From Laedolimicola sp934402125 (GTDB lineage Bacteria > Bacillota > Clostridia > Lachnospirales > Lachnospiraceae), in contig NZ_JBQHTG010000001.1 in NCBI RefSeq assembly GCF_052065835.1, forward strand, positions 124,001-188,000: 64,000 bases of DNA, given 5' to 3'. The notes beneath the pieces were generated by a model that saw nothing but the letters and a program-made list of their open reading frames with translations, ran no database searches and was not told where the DNA came from. The stretch's first letter is position 1; each line of letters begins with the position of its first letter. Positions 26,856 through 38,500 of this stretch are shown piece by piece. The translations under genes and the position numbers were made by a program.

Positions 26856-29800
26856 GCCTTGCTCCGCCCTCTCTCTTTATTTTTCGCGCTCTGTATAAGA
26901 GCAGGATTCCGATTCCCAGAAGAAGCACCGCGCCGCTGTAGCCGATAAGCAGCCAGGGCGTCTCCTTCTCTGCCTCCGCGAATTCCACCGGGGCAGTAAT
27001 CGCGTATACGCTCAGATGTCTGGTCTTAATATAAGCCACTCCACCGGAACGGCGGGTCTCATAAAGCTCTACCGAACCGTCCTCCGTCACATAAGCCACC
27101 TGAATCAGGGAATTCTCATAAGCCGCCGGAATCGGAAGTCCGATTTCTATCTCTCCGTCGGGCTGTACGGCCTCTCCGTTCACCAGAAGTGTCACATCGT
27201 AGCTGTCCACGATACCATAGCTTTCGCTTACCAGCTGCTTTACCATCCGCTCTGCCGCGTCGGAGGCCTGCACCTGCTTCACGTCCAGCTGTACGCCGTC
27301 CGGAAGCGTATCCTCTTTCGAGGCTACCACCACGCCGTAAACTGCGTTCTTCAGTACCACATCTGAGAAGCTGGGGCCCGACTGGGCGTCCGAAAAGCTT
27401 CTGCGGCTCTTCAGTCTGCCGTTTCCGGTCTGTTCAAGCTCCGTATCCGTGTCCTCTGTATTCTTTATAAGCTCCGGCTCCCGCACGGTGTAACCTACGG
27501 TCACCACCTTGCTGTCCTGCAGCTCTTCCTTTACGGCTATGATCTTAAAGGTTGTCGCCCGGTTGACCGTCACAGGGCCTGTATAAAGCTCCAGCCCGTC
27601 CTTATCCTTCAGGCTTGGATCCGCGCCGTCTGTCCGGTAATAGATACTGGCTCCCTCGGTCTCACAGCTGAATTCCACCTCTGTGCCGACCTCCAGCTCG
27701 CCGCTGGCGTAGCTGGCCTGGGGCGCCGATACCTGATCCGCAAAGCCGTAGGTGAAGCTGCTGACCTCTGACTGCTCATAATTTTCTGCCACCGCAATGG
27801 CTTTGATGGTTACGGCGCCGGTAATCACCACGCCGTCCTTATACAGGTTGCTGGCTGTGCTTGGCTGGGTCCCGTCTGTGGTGTAATAGATACTTCCGGT
27901 CTCCGCCGTCAGCTTAACCGCGCTCTTTTTGGTAAATACCGCTCCGGTGGGAACGGAGGAAGTCGGCGCTGCCAGCCGGTTCATAATCGTATAGGTAAAG
28001 GTTGCCGCCGATACAGCCCGATCCGTACCCGGCGATACCGCAATGGCTTTCACGGTAACATTTTCTCCCGGCGTACCCTTTATCGTCACCCGGCTTCCGG
28101 AGGCGCTGCTCCTGGTAGGGGTCGATCCGTCTGTGGTATAGTACATCGACGCGCCGGATACATCGGAATTCAGCTGAATCACATCGCCGTTTTTTACGGT
28201 GCTTCCGGTGGGCCGGTCTGCAAAGATACCGCCCTCGTAGCTGCTGATACTGTAGCTGTAATATCCGGTTTCACTGTCGCTGTAACCATTCTTTGATGCA
28301 TAGGCCTGAACCGTAATGACGTCCCCGGCGTTGCCGCTCAAGATCACGCTGGTTCCAATCAGTACCTTCTGATTGTCCGCCTTCTTCGGGTCGCTGCCGT
28401 CCACCGTATAATGAATGGTCGCTCCGCTGTCCCCGGTAAGCTCCACTACGGTTCCTGCCGCCACTACCGATCCAGTCTCAATGGACGCCCGCGGTGTGGA
28501 AAGCTTCTCAGATACCGTATAGGCAAAGGTCACGACCTCACTCTCCATCTTACTCTTAACTGCCAGAGCCTTGATCGTGGTATTTTTACTGATTACAAAT
28601 GGATTGCTGCTGTCATACACATGACTGTTGACCGTAGGGGTGCTGCCATCGGTTGTATAATAGATCACGGCCCCTTCTGTGGCTGTCTTCAGGGTCACCT
28701 GCGTATTTTCCGATACCGCTCCGGCTGCCGGTGTGGCATAGGGTGCCGACACGGCGCTGGGGTACTGGAAAATCAGTCTGGATATATTACTGCTGGCCAG
28801 CCCCTCGCACCAGGCCACCGCCGTAATCGTAATCACGGAGCTGTCCGTAATGGGCGGTACCGTAATGCCCTGGGTAGCGTCGTATTTCAAGGTACTGGAT
28901 CCGGTGGGCTTCAGCGTCGTCTCATCAAAGGCCGGCTCGCTGCCGTCCAGCGTGTAGAAAATCACAGCCCCTTCTGTGGCGGAGAACAGACGGATCTTGG
29001 AACCGATGGTCACCTCTGTCCGCTTGTCTGAGCTGGCAGCCGGAACCGAAGTAACCGGCTCTACCGCTGCCTGGGCTCCTACGCTGTAGGTAAACCGGGC
29101 CAGCTCGCTGTCCCGCTTGGTACGGGCCATTCCTGCCGCATACTCTTTGAATCTGCAGGCTACCGCTGTAATCGTGACACTGCTTCCGTAAGAAGCAAAA
29201 TCTGTGGAAATCTGAATGGGCGTCGTGATAAATTCCTTTGTCTCTGCTCCCAGCTCCACCTTTCCGTTTACAATGTTTACCACCGGCGCGCTGCCATTGG
29301 TCGTATAGAAAATTCGGCTGTTCGTCTCTCCGCAGATCAGATTCACCGTATCTCCTATCTGAACGGTAGCTCCGTTTGCCACGGACGCCACCGGCGTCGC
29401 TACCTGTTCCCGCAGGGAAAATCCGTAGCTGAACCGATCGGTGGTTCCGAATACCTTGCCTTCCACCACAGCCTGCGCATTGATCTCCAGATAATTATCC
29501 GTATAAATGGTCTCGTCTACGACAATACGCGTCTGCTTATTATAGAGAAGGGTGTCGGCGCCGCATTCATACCAGAGGCCATTCAGCTTCAGATACAGCT
29601 TTCCGTTCAGAGACGCGGTTCCATCGCTCAGCCGCTGCTCCAGTTCTGCAATATTGCTGTCGCCTGCAGCCAGCTTCGTAAAGGAAGGCTGTTTTCCGTC
29701 CGTAGTATAGAAAATAATTGCCTTGTTTTCCGTGGACTTCAGCTCAATCAGCTCAATCTCATCGCCATAGTCCACACCGCCGGTAATTTCCTGACCCTTT

Positions 29801-32526
29801 ACATAAGCCTTGGCTGTAACGCCTGCGGGCTTGTCCGTCAGATATTTCAGCTCATATCTCCTGGGCGGGCTGCTCAGATGAGTACTATCCTCCGGGGTCT
29901 TTGCGCGGACATAGAGATATTTACTTCCTGCCAGCGCTACCGGACTGCCTGTCCAGCTTCCCCACATGACGTCTGAAACCGTATCCAGCTTCCGATCCGT
30001 CAGGAGGTACTGATATTCCAGGCCCGCTGCTGACGCCGTGCTCTTTATCTCCGTCAGTACTTCGTCCGGAGACACCATATCCGTGCCTGCCGTTTTGCCG
30101 CTTTCCAGGGTCACAGTCGGAGCCTTCATGCTCTGAATCGTCCGTTTCTTTACGGCTGTTCCGCTGTAACCGTCAGCCATAGCCAGCGCATGGACCGTCA
30201 GGCCCGCTGCCAGTTCAGAGGCCTTCAGTTCCTCGCCGCCCGTACCCTTTACGGTTCCTTTTTCTCCACAACGATACCACAGTCCGTTGGCCCGGATATA
30301 GCAGTGGTTTCCGTATTCGGTATAAGCGGCCGCCCTTCCGGCTGCCTGGGCGTCCAGGGCTTTCCGGAGTGTGGTATCGTCCACGCGCTCCACGGAAATT
30401 TCACCGGCCAGGCTGTATACGATCACCGTATTGTTGACGGTAGAGGAAAGCTTCAGGGTTCCGGTGCCGTCCTCGTCTGTATCCTTTACTGTGATGTCCG
30501 GTTCTATCTCAAGCTTCAGGAACTCTGACTTCATGGGATTGCTGGTGTAGCTCAGGGCATATTCCCGGACCTCGCTCTCCACATAGACGCCGTCAAACTT
30601 CGTTCCCGTATTCCCGGAAGGTACCAGCTTCAGGTAAATATACCCGTCTCCGGTCGGCAGATCCGCCGGAAGGGACGGAAGCTGCGTCCAGGAGGTAATG
30701 CTGTCCGTATCCGTGATCTGGGTAGCGCTGAAGGCATATTCTACCTTTACCTTTTTTACTTCTGCCTCGTAATCTTCATAATAATCATGGGTGGAAGGAT
30801 AGGGATTCGTCACCGTCACCGTCACAATCCGATCTCCCGGAATCAGTGCCGTGCTTCCTGCAGCGCTTCCGCTTTCCAGCAAAATGGCAGGAGGATTCAG
30901 CTTCTGATAGCGGTGTACCCGGTTGACGTTATCCACTGCGCAGCCGTCCGCCAGCACACAGGTGCGAAGCTCCGCATACTGCCGGTTGGTGCTGTAATCC
31001 AGAGCCACTGCCGTTTTGTAATAGCTTACATTTGCTCCGCACTCATACCAGAGACCGTTGACACGCACATAGCTTTTTCCGGAATAGCTGAGGATTCCCT
31101 TGCTGTAGCCCTTTTTTCCCGCTTCCGCTTTCAGACTGGCAATCAGCGTACTTCCCTGCACCTTCGTAAAGACTGCGTCCGCGCCATCCGTTGTATAAAA
31201 AATCTGTCCGTCGCTCTGGGTCGTTGTGAAGCTTACGGAATCGTCCGAAAGCGCTGCCTTTGCCGGCGCTGCCGCCTTGTTCAGGTAGCTAATCCGGTAC
31301 TCGGCCGCGTCACTTGGAAGCCTGAGATTCGTATAGGTTCCCGATGTATACTGCGGCGTCATCCGCAGGTACAGATATTTCTTCCCTGCCAACGCCACTG
31401 CGCGTCCGTCCCAGGTGCTCCAGGAAATCTTGCTTTTGTCGGTGATCTGCTGATCGCTGACACAGTATTCATAGATTCCCGTAAGCCCCGTCTCCCCGGG
31501 CTTCATTTCTGTCAGCCGATCGTCTGCGGAGATCCCTGTGGTCTCTGCGGCGCTTAAGGACGTTCCGCTTTCCAGAACCGCCGTAGGATCCGCCGCCTTC
31601 AACGCTGTATTGGTCATACTATAGCTGTGCTTTTTATAAACGGCCACATCATAATCCGCGCGGAAACTCACTCCTGTTTTATCATCGTAAAGATAAAAGT
31701 CCGCTTCCGTTACCGTCAGCATATCGATTCGTACAACCCGCTTTCCGTCCACATACAGGGGCAGCTTCACGCCGTCGTTGTACTGCTTATAGTTCTTTTC
31801 TGTCATATAGGCTTCGATATAGGCTCCGAAAGCCCGTCCATAGCCTGTATTCCTTCCTCCGTCCTTGTTGGTCATCAGCATCCTGTCGGATACCGTGTAA
31901 TCCGGGAATTCCGCCCGGAACCTGCTCCGGACCGTATTCTCAAAATCCGAAAAGCTGTCCTTGTTCGATGCTGCCTTATCTTCGGTAACCAGATTATAAT
32001 AGGTTCTTACCGCCTTCACGTAGAAGGCGTTCCTGGTACTCTCACCTGTTATCTGAGAGCCGTCGCTCCTTTCTGCGCTCCAGGTCCATTTCCCGATATC
32101 CCAGGTATTCCCTTTAGAATTTCCCAGATTATACTGAACCCGAAAAGAAAGAGAAGCGTCTTCCAGATAATCGGCGCTGATTGTCTGGCTTTCATTTTCA
32201 TCTTCTACTTTATAAGTCTTTGTAACGCTGTTTGTATACAGAGTTGCCTCTGTATCCTTTACACTTCCGGCGATCGGCTTTTCCATGCCTGTAATGGTCA
32301 CCTTCGTAAGATCGCCGGACTGCGTCCCGTTTTTCAGTCCCTCAGACCATAGACCGTCCTTGGCGCTATAGGTGATCTCGCCGGCTGCCCGGGCCTCCAG
32401 AAGCTGTCCGCCCCACTGGACGTACAGAAGCACCGCTGCCAGAATCAGGCAGAGTGTCCCCGTGATTCCATACCGGAATCTGACTGTCTTATGCAGTTTT
32501 CCAGAATCTAAATGTATCTTCTTCAT
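26845..32526 (-). CDS. Giant surface protein 1 with chitobiase-type (CHB_HEX_C) repeats and C-terminal membrane anchor
   Basis: This 1,893-aa protein has an N-terminal signal/anchor helix (about 23-45) and no catalytic domain. At least nine repeats carry the FYTTDG-x-P core (for example IYYTTDGSTPTVN, IHYTVDGSDPKKA), the CHB_HEX_C_1 beta-sandwich found in bacterial surface proteins. A conserved domain near residues 1745-1850 (SYDVTLLVNGEAVQPDGEIEI, then HLSVYAI) is shared with the neighbouring giant. A C-terminal helix with a basic tail (YSGAVLLLGIGILLLYRARK) follows; there is no LPXTG. The ATG at 32526 is preceded by AAGGAG. Its placement inside the CIS operon suggests an adhesive or stalk role. 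Confidence 0.82.
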   Translation of the reverse strand: MKKIHLDSGKLHKTVRFRYGITGTLCLILAAVLLYVQWGGQLLEARAAGEITYSAKDGLWSEGLKNGTQSGDLTKVTITGMEKPIAGSVKDTEATLYTNSVTKTYKVEDENESQTISADYLEDASLSFRVQYNLGNSKGNTWDIGKWTWSAERSDGSQITGESTRNAFYVKAVRTYYNLVTEDKAASNKDSFSDFENTVRSRFRAEFPDYTVSDRMLMTNKDGGRNTGYGRAFGAYIEAYMTEKNYKQYNDGVKLPLYVDGKRVVRIDMLTVTEADFYLYDDKTGVSFRADYDVAVYKKHSYSMTNTALKAADPTAVLESGTSLSAAETTGISADDRLTEMKPGETGLTGIYEYCVSDQQITDKSKISWSTWDGRAVALAGKKYLYLRMTPQYTSGTYTNLRLPSDAAEYRISYLNKAAAPAKAALSDDSVSFTTTQSDGQIFYTTDGADAVFTKVQGSTLIASLKAEAGKKGYSKGILSYSGKSYVRVNGLWYECGANVSYYKTAVALDYSTNRQYAELRTCVLADGCAVDNVNRVHRYQKLNPPAILLESGSAAGSTALIPGDRIVTVTVTNPYPSTHDYYEDYEAEVKKVKVEYAFSATQITDTDSITSWTQLPSLPADLPTGDGYIYLKLVPSGNTGTKFDGVYVESEVREYALSYTSNPMKSEFLKLEIEPDITVKDTDEDGTGTLKLSSTVNNTVIVYSLAGEISVERVDDTTLRKALDAQAAGRAAAYTEYGNHCYIRANGLWYRCGEKGTVKGTGGEELKASELAAGLTVHALAMADGYSGTAVKKRTIQSMKAPTVTLESGKTAGTDMVSPDEVLTEIKSTASAAGLEYQYLLTDRKLDTVSDVMWGSWTGSPVALAGSKYLYVRAKTPEDSTHLSSPPRRYELKYLTDKPAGVTAKAYVKGQEITGGVDYGDEIELIELKSTENKAIIFYTTDGKQPSFTKLAAGDSNIAELEQRLSDGTASLNGKLYLKLNGLWYECGADTLLYNKQTRIVVDETIYTDNYLEINAQAVVEGKVFGTTDRFSYGFSLREQVATPVASVANGATVQIGDTVNLICGETNSRIFYTTNGSAPVVNIVNGKVELGAETKEFITTPIQISTDFASYGSSVTITAVACRFKEYAAGMARTKRDSELARFTYSVGAQAAVEPVTSVPAASSDKRTEVTIGSKIRLFSATEGAVIFYTLDGSEPAFDETTLKPTGSSTLKYDATQGITVPPITDSSVITITAVAWCEGLASSNISRLIFQYPSAVSAPYATPAAGAVSENTQVTLKTATEGAVIYYTTDGSTPTVNSHVYDSSNPFVISKNTTIKALAVKSKMESEVVTFAYTVSEKLSTPRASIETGSVVAAGTVVELTGDSGATIHYTVDGSDPKKADNQKVLIGTSVILSGNAGDVITVQAYASKNGYSDSETGYYSYSISSYEGGIFADRPTGSTVKNGDVIQLNSDVSGASMYYTTDGSTPTRSSASGSRVTIKGTPGENVTVKAIAVSPGTDRAVSAATFTYTIMNRLAAPTSSVPTGAVFTKKSAVKLTAETGSIYYTTDGTQPSTASNLYKDGVVITGAVTIKAIAVAENYEQSEVSSFTYGFADQVSAPQASYASGELEVGTEVEFSCETEGASIYYRTDGADPSLKDKDGLELYTGPVTVNRATTFKIIAVKEELQDSKVVTVGYTVREPELIKNTEDTDTELEQTGNGRLKSRRSFSDAQSGPSFSDVVLKNAVYGVVVASKEDTLPDGVQLDVKQVQASDAAERMVKQLVSESYGIVDSYDVTLLVNGEAVQPDGEIEIGLPIPAAYENSLIQVAYVTEDGSVELYETRRSGGVAYIKTRHLSVYAITAPVEFAEAEKETPWLLIGYSGAVLLLGIGILLLYRARKIKREGGARHGE

Positions 32527-32577
32527 CAGGCACACTCCTTCTGTCTGTTATGTTAGCACAGCTTTTTCAAAAGCTCA

Positions 32578-35500
32578 TTACTCGTTCGGGTAGTCTTTTC
32601 TTTTTTTTCGCGCCAGATAAATGGTTCCCGCCAGCGCAACCACAAGGGCTGTGCCTCCCAGAAGCTGCAGCCAGGGAATCGTAAAGCTCCTTTTTTCCTC
32701 CAGCTTCAGTCCTACCAGCGCGTAATTGCTGAAATGCTTTACTTTTGCATAGGCTATCCCGTTTTCCCGCCAGGTGTCTGTCTTTGTAACCTTATTTTCT
32801 TCATTGATATATACAATCGTAACCGCAGCGTTTTGATACTTTGCCGGAATCGGAATTCCAATCTCCACTTCTCCCTCCGGCTGTACGGTCTCTTCTCCCT
32901 GCACAAGCTTCATATCATAGGACGCCAGAATTGCGTACTCCCGGCCAAATATCTGCTGTACATTCTTCAGGGCCTCCGGCGCGTATTCCTGCTTTTCTGT
33001 CACCAGCTCCACCTGCCCCGGGAAATTTTCTTCCGGACCGGATACCAGCGTCTGACAGTTTTTTTCCTTAAGCACCTTCTGAGAACCGGTATTCTCCGTC
33101 TCGTCGGTAATCCGGGCCAGGGCTGACGCGTCCGTATCGTGCAGGGCTTCCTCTGCTAGACGTTCTTCCTCCGCTTTTTTCTGCTCCACGGCAGGAATGG
33201 TGTCCACCACATACTGGAAGGTCCCCACTTTAGACAGCTGCATGCTTTCCTCGTAGGCCACCGCTTTGATGGTTACGGTTCTTCGGACTGTAATTCCCTC
33301 GTCTGTATACCGGATCATACTCTCCAGATTATCCCTGGTAGGATCGGTTCCGTCTGTGGAATAATAGATAGCCGCTGACGGACTTGCGCTGGTCAGATAA
33401 ACCACGGTTCCCGGCTCCAGCGTCGTTCCGGATTCCTCGGAAGCCTCCGGAGTGCCGGCCCTTCCCGCCGCGCCGTAATAAAAGGAGGCTGTCTCACTGA
33501 CTTCTCCATCAGCCGCCACCGCAATGGCCTTCAGGGTCGTAGTCTTATTGATCAGAATGGGATCGCTGTACAGGTTCGAGCTCTTGGTGGGCGCGCTGCC
33601 ATCTGTGGTATAGTAAATCTTCTCCGCGGAAGCCCGCAGCTCAACCCGGACTGCCACAGTCAGCTTGCCGCCTGCAGGAGTTGCCGTAGGCGCTGTGGGG
33701 CGCTCCTTAATCCGATAGATAAAGGTGCTGACCGTACCGGTCTGTCCGCCAATAGACGCCACCGCCTTTACGGTTACCGTGCTGCCCGCTTCTCCTGTAA
33801 TCGTTACAACCGTACCTTTGCTTCCATGCTCCGCCGGGGAGGAGCCGTCGGTCGTATAATAGATGTCTGCCCCTGTTACGTCTGTCATCAGGTTTACCTT
33901 GGATCCGCCGGATACCTCTGTGCCGCTGGCCACATCGGCTGTGACCCCTGCGGCGCTCTTACTGATCTGATAGGTAAAGGTCACGGTCTCGCTGGAGGAT
34001 TTGTTCTCCATCTTTGCATAGGCCCGCACGGTAACCTGGGATCCCGGTGTTCCGTCCAGTATCACCTCTGTGCCGCTGGCCACTGCCGCATTGCCTGCCG
34101 CAGCCGGATCGCTGCCGTCGGTCGTATAGTAAATCGCCGCGCCGCTCTCCGCCGACAGGGTAAGCCTGGTTCCTCTGGATACCATAGCTCCGCTTTCAAT
34201 GGACGCCGTCGGCGTTCCCAGCTGGCTGTTGGCTGTATAAGTCAGCGTTACAACCTCGCTCTTTACGCTGTTTTTCACCGCAATCGCCTTGACGATAACC
34301 TTTCCCTTTATCTCGATGGGCTGGGATTCGTCAAAGACTGAGCTGGACACAGTCGGATCCGCAGGCGTACTTCCGTCTGTACTCATGGTGTAATGAATCA
34401 CCGCCCCTTCGGTCCGGTTCTTCAGAAGAATCTTCGTTCCAATCTCCACACTGCCCGACGGGATATTTCCGTAAGGACTCTGCACCGTCTCCGGATATGC
34501 GTAGACAAAGACCGCCTCTTTACTGTTTTTATATTCCTCTGCCACGGACACGGCGCGAATGGTAAAATATCCCTCTCCGTCCGTCGGCATGGTAATGCCT
34601 TTTCCGGCGTCATACCGGAGCGTGCCTGTACCCACCTCCAGGGTGCCGTCCTCTTTCCAGGACACCTCCGGCGACGGGCCGTCCGCGGTATAATAGATCG
34701 ACGCGCCTTTGGTGCCGGAGGACAATAGAATCTTATCTCCCGGCGCCACGGTCGTAGGACTGCTCTCTGTGGTAGAAGGCGTCGCCGTAGGGGTAAGCGC
34801 CTGCTTCTGATCCGCTACCCGGTATATAAAGCAGACGGTTTCACTGCTCTTCATGCCTTCCTTTACCGCCCGGACGCTCACGTAGAACTGGCTTCCATAA
34901 TCGCCGTCCACCAGAATTCCCTTACTGCTGTCATACGCCAGGGTTCCGGTCGCCTCGTCCACGCCTTCCGACACCTCTCCATTTTTCAGGACATAATAAA
35001 GCTTTGCGTCCGACGTCTGGGAACGGAAGGAGATATAGGTTCCCTTTTCCACCACGGCGGTTTCCACATTCTGGCCATTGGGCAGACTCTGGGTTACCAG
35101 AGCCGCCTCCGGCGCTGCCACCTGTTCCGCCTGCTTCACCTTATAGCCATATACCGTCACCGTTCCCGGATCCAGATCCTCGCCCAGAACGGCCACTCCG
35201 ATATACCGCATGACCATATTGTCTGTGCTGTTGTGGAAGACCGGTCTGTTATTGCCCTGATACTGGGCTACCTCTGCCTTGTCCACGTGATACCAGCGTT
35301 TTCCGGCCTGATAATAGCCGTCTACGCCATCTTTATCTTTCAGCGCTGTGGTATCCCCGGTAATCCGTTCCACCGTAAAGGTGGCGTCATCCAGCCGATC
35401 CCCGGTCAGGAACAGAATCTTGGAACCGCTCTGTCCTCCCAGCGTGATGGAGGTTCCCGACGGAATCTCCGTAGCGGAAGCATCGTCTGAGGAGGACGCA

Positions 35501-38500
35501 ATCTCCACCGTCCGCGGCGACGCAGTGGGCGCTCCCTTCTGGGAGGCAAAATCATAATTGTACTCTGACACAGCGCCGTAGGAATGGCCGTCCGCTGACT
35601 TCATTCTCACATAGATATAGCAGGCCGCCCAGTTTTCCCCGTTTTCCAGCGTGATTCTGCCGCCATCATAATCCTTCCATTCCTCCGCTCCGATAGCCGC
35701 TATGGTCCGCGCCTTATCCGAAAGCAGATACTGAACCTTGGTCAGCGTTCCGGTTTCGGTTCCGGTTGCAGCAAAGGTCAGAAGATCTCCCTTCATCACT
35801 TTGCCGGAGGTATTCTCCGTTCCTCCTGCTGTTCCGTAATCATAGTAAATCACCGGCTTTGCAGAGCTTCCTTTTTCAAGCTTCAGGGTTCCATAGGCAT
35901 ACACGGTCGTGGGATAGTTTTCCTTTTCTATCCTGATATAGAGATGGTTTGTACCCTCCGTAGCCGGAAGCGGGATCTGGCTTCCACTGGCCAGGGACTC
36001 CCATTCGCCGTTTACCTTATCCGCCTCCTTTGTATATCGCAGTCCTCCTGTAGCCGTATTCTCCCAGGACGCGCTTTCTCCCAGCTCCTTATCGGACAGG
36101 AGATAGCTGTAGCTGCCGTCTGCGAGAAGATCCTTAAGCAGCAGGCTGCTGCCGGTCAGATGGCTGCTGCCCGGCGTAAAAGTCTCTGTCTGCGGAGTTC
36201 CGTCCGCCATGTAGTAATCGCTGCTCTTTACCGTCGGATAGGGCAGGGCCTCCCTGTCCGCGCTGGTGAAAGGTTGTGTCCTCTCTATTTCCTCGTAAAT
36301 CGTCTCATTCCCGCCGACCAGCGGAATCGCCTTTACCGTCGCCTTCGCGCCATCAAAATCCAGAATTGCTTTCTGTCCTTCCTCGTCGATGACCGCCCTT
36401 TTCCAGTCCTCCGCGTTCGGGTTCCCTGTGGTATTATAAATCAGCTTCAGATCCGATAAATCGATTCCGGCTGGGGACTGAAGCTTCAGCACAATGTGAT
36501 CCACCAGGCTTCCTCCCGCCTCGCGTTCCACAGACCAGGAATCCTCGCCCCGATAAAAGACCGGCTTTGTACCCGAGGAAAGATACGGATACCGGGTCAT
36601 CAGCGCTGTCCCGTCCGCGGCCGTTTCCACATAGTGATAGTAGCCGTCTGTGGCATAGACAGACTGCCTCTGATAATAGCCGCTCTTTCCCAGCTCAATC
36701 GCGCCCTCCACGCCTGTGTTCTTTGCATAATAAGTCTCATACTGGGCGTCTCCCAGGCTCTTTCTGCCCTTATAGACCATCTGCCAGGTAAGCGCGCGGG
36801 AAGGATTCTTCTCTGCCGTCACGCTTATCTTTTCATTCTTGGGAGTTCCATAGGTGAAACTGTTTTCCGCATAGACCAGCCAGCTCAGATCAAACAGGCT
36901 TTCCTGACTGTTTTTCGCCGTATAACGGGTAAAGCTCTTCCACTTTTCCCACGTTGTATCCGGTTTCGCGCTCATTCCCAGCTTTACATTTGTAGCATTT
37001 ACATTTTCTCCCAGTTCTGTTTTATCGTTTACCGTTGTTACGATCGCCCAATCCAGCTTTACGGTTCCTGCCCCGGATACCAGTCCGGATTGCACGGTTC
37101 TCGATCCTGTCGCCTCTGGAACCGTCAGCGAGCTGTTCATATAGAGATCTGTAACGCTGCCGCTGACGCTGCCGCCGACTCCGCCCAGCGTCATCTCTGT
37201 CTGATTTCCTGCGCTGTCAAGAATTCCCCGCAGATTCAGAGACAGGCGACTTTCTGTGATACTTCCTGCGCTCTGTCCGGCCAGTGCCCCTGCAGTCAGA
37301 TTCTGGGCTGTATAGATCGGATTGCTTTCCGTTACATTTTTGATCACGGAGTTGCCGCTTGCCACCACTTCCTTCTCATAGGCGTAGGTTACGATGGAGG
37401 TCGTGCGGATCTCTGTCGCCCGGATATCCAGCGCTTCCTCATGGGGGCTTGTAAGCTCATCGCTCCAATGTACTGTTTTTTCCAGTTCAACCTTGCCACC
37501 GGCTGCTATGAGATTCTTCGTATAACTATTTTCTTTCAAAGAGCCCGCATTGATGGTATAAGTTCCTGTGGCCCAGCTGCTGCCCGCGCTTATCGTCCAG
37601 CCTGTTAATGTGGCCGGATCGATATACAGAACGTTGCTTCCCGTATTTTCCAGGGTCAGATGGTAAGTGACACTTCCCTCTTTCTTTATGTAGGAATTCT
37701 TTGCAGACAGTGTGGCCTTCAAGGCTCCCTTTGTCTGGCTGTCGGGAGCCGCGCTGCCGCTTCCGATGATTTCCGTACGGATGTCGGCCTGGGCGGCACA
37801 TTCTGTAGAATCGGAAAGCTCCCGATAGGCAGTAAAGGATATTTCCAGCGGATCCGCAGAGCTGTAGGATGCCGCTTTGTAACAGAAGTACGCTGTCATC
37901 GTTCCTGCAGGCAGGCTATAAGAAGTCCCTGCCGCCGACGCTACTGCCGACGCTGCTGCCTTCGCTGTCGTTCCCCAGCCTCCGGCTTCCGACGACGTCA
38001 GTCTGGAGGTCGTTCCGGTTCCTGAAGTCAGCTCTACTTTGTAAACCACCGCAAGGCTTCCATCTGTCTGTACAGCCTCCAGACCGGGCGCGCTCACCGT
38101 TATCCCGATCTGCTGTTCCGCTATGGTCGTATTTGTCTTACTCTGTTCCTTTTTTACACTCTGAAACAGAGCTGTGGTCTCCGTGGTCGGCTGGCAGACA
38201 TATTTTTTCTCCCCGTTGCTTCCCACGGTATACACGCTGAAGGTGGCTCCATAGTTGGAAGCCGTACTGCCCCCCACCGGATAGGATACCGTGATTGTTC
38301 TTTTACCTGTCCCGGAAACCTTCTTCCTGCTATCTGTCCCCAGTCCTTCTACGATGTGGCCGCCCCAGTCGCTGCTTGGGTTCGCTGTCTCCACCCAGGT
38401 TGTTCCGTCCGCGGGCGCCTGTATCGTCAGCTTATATGTCAGTTTTGCAGAAGCAGAAGCAGAATCCGTAAGCTTCGGCACCGAGATGGTGAATTTTAGA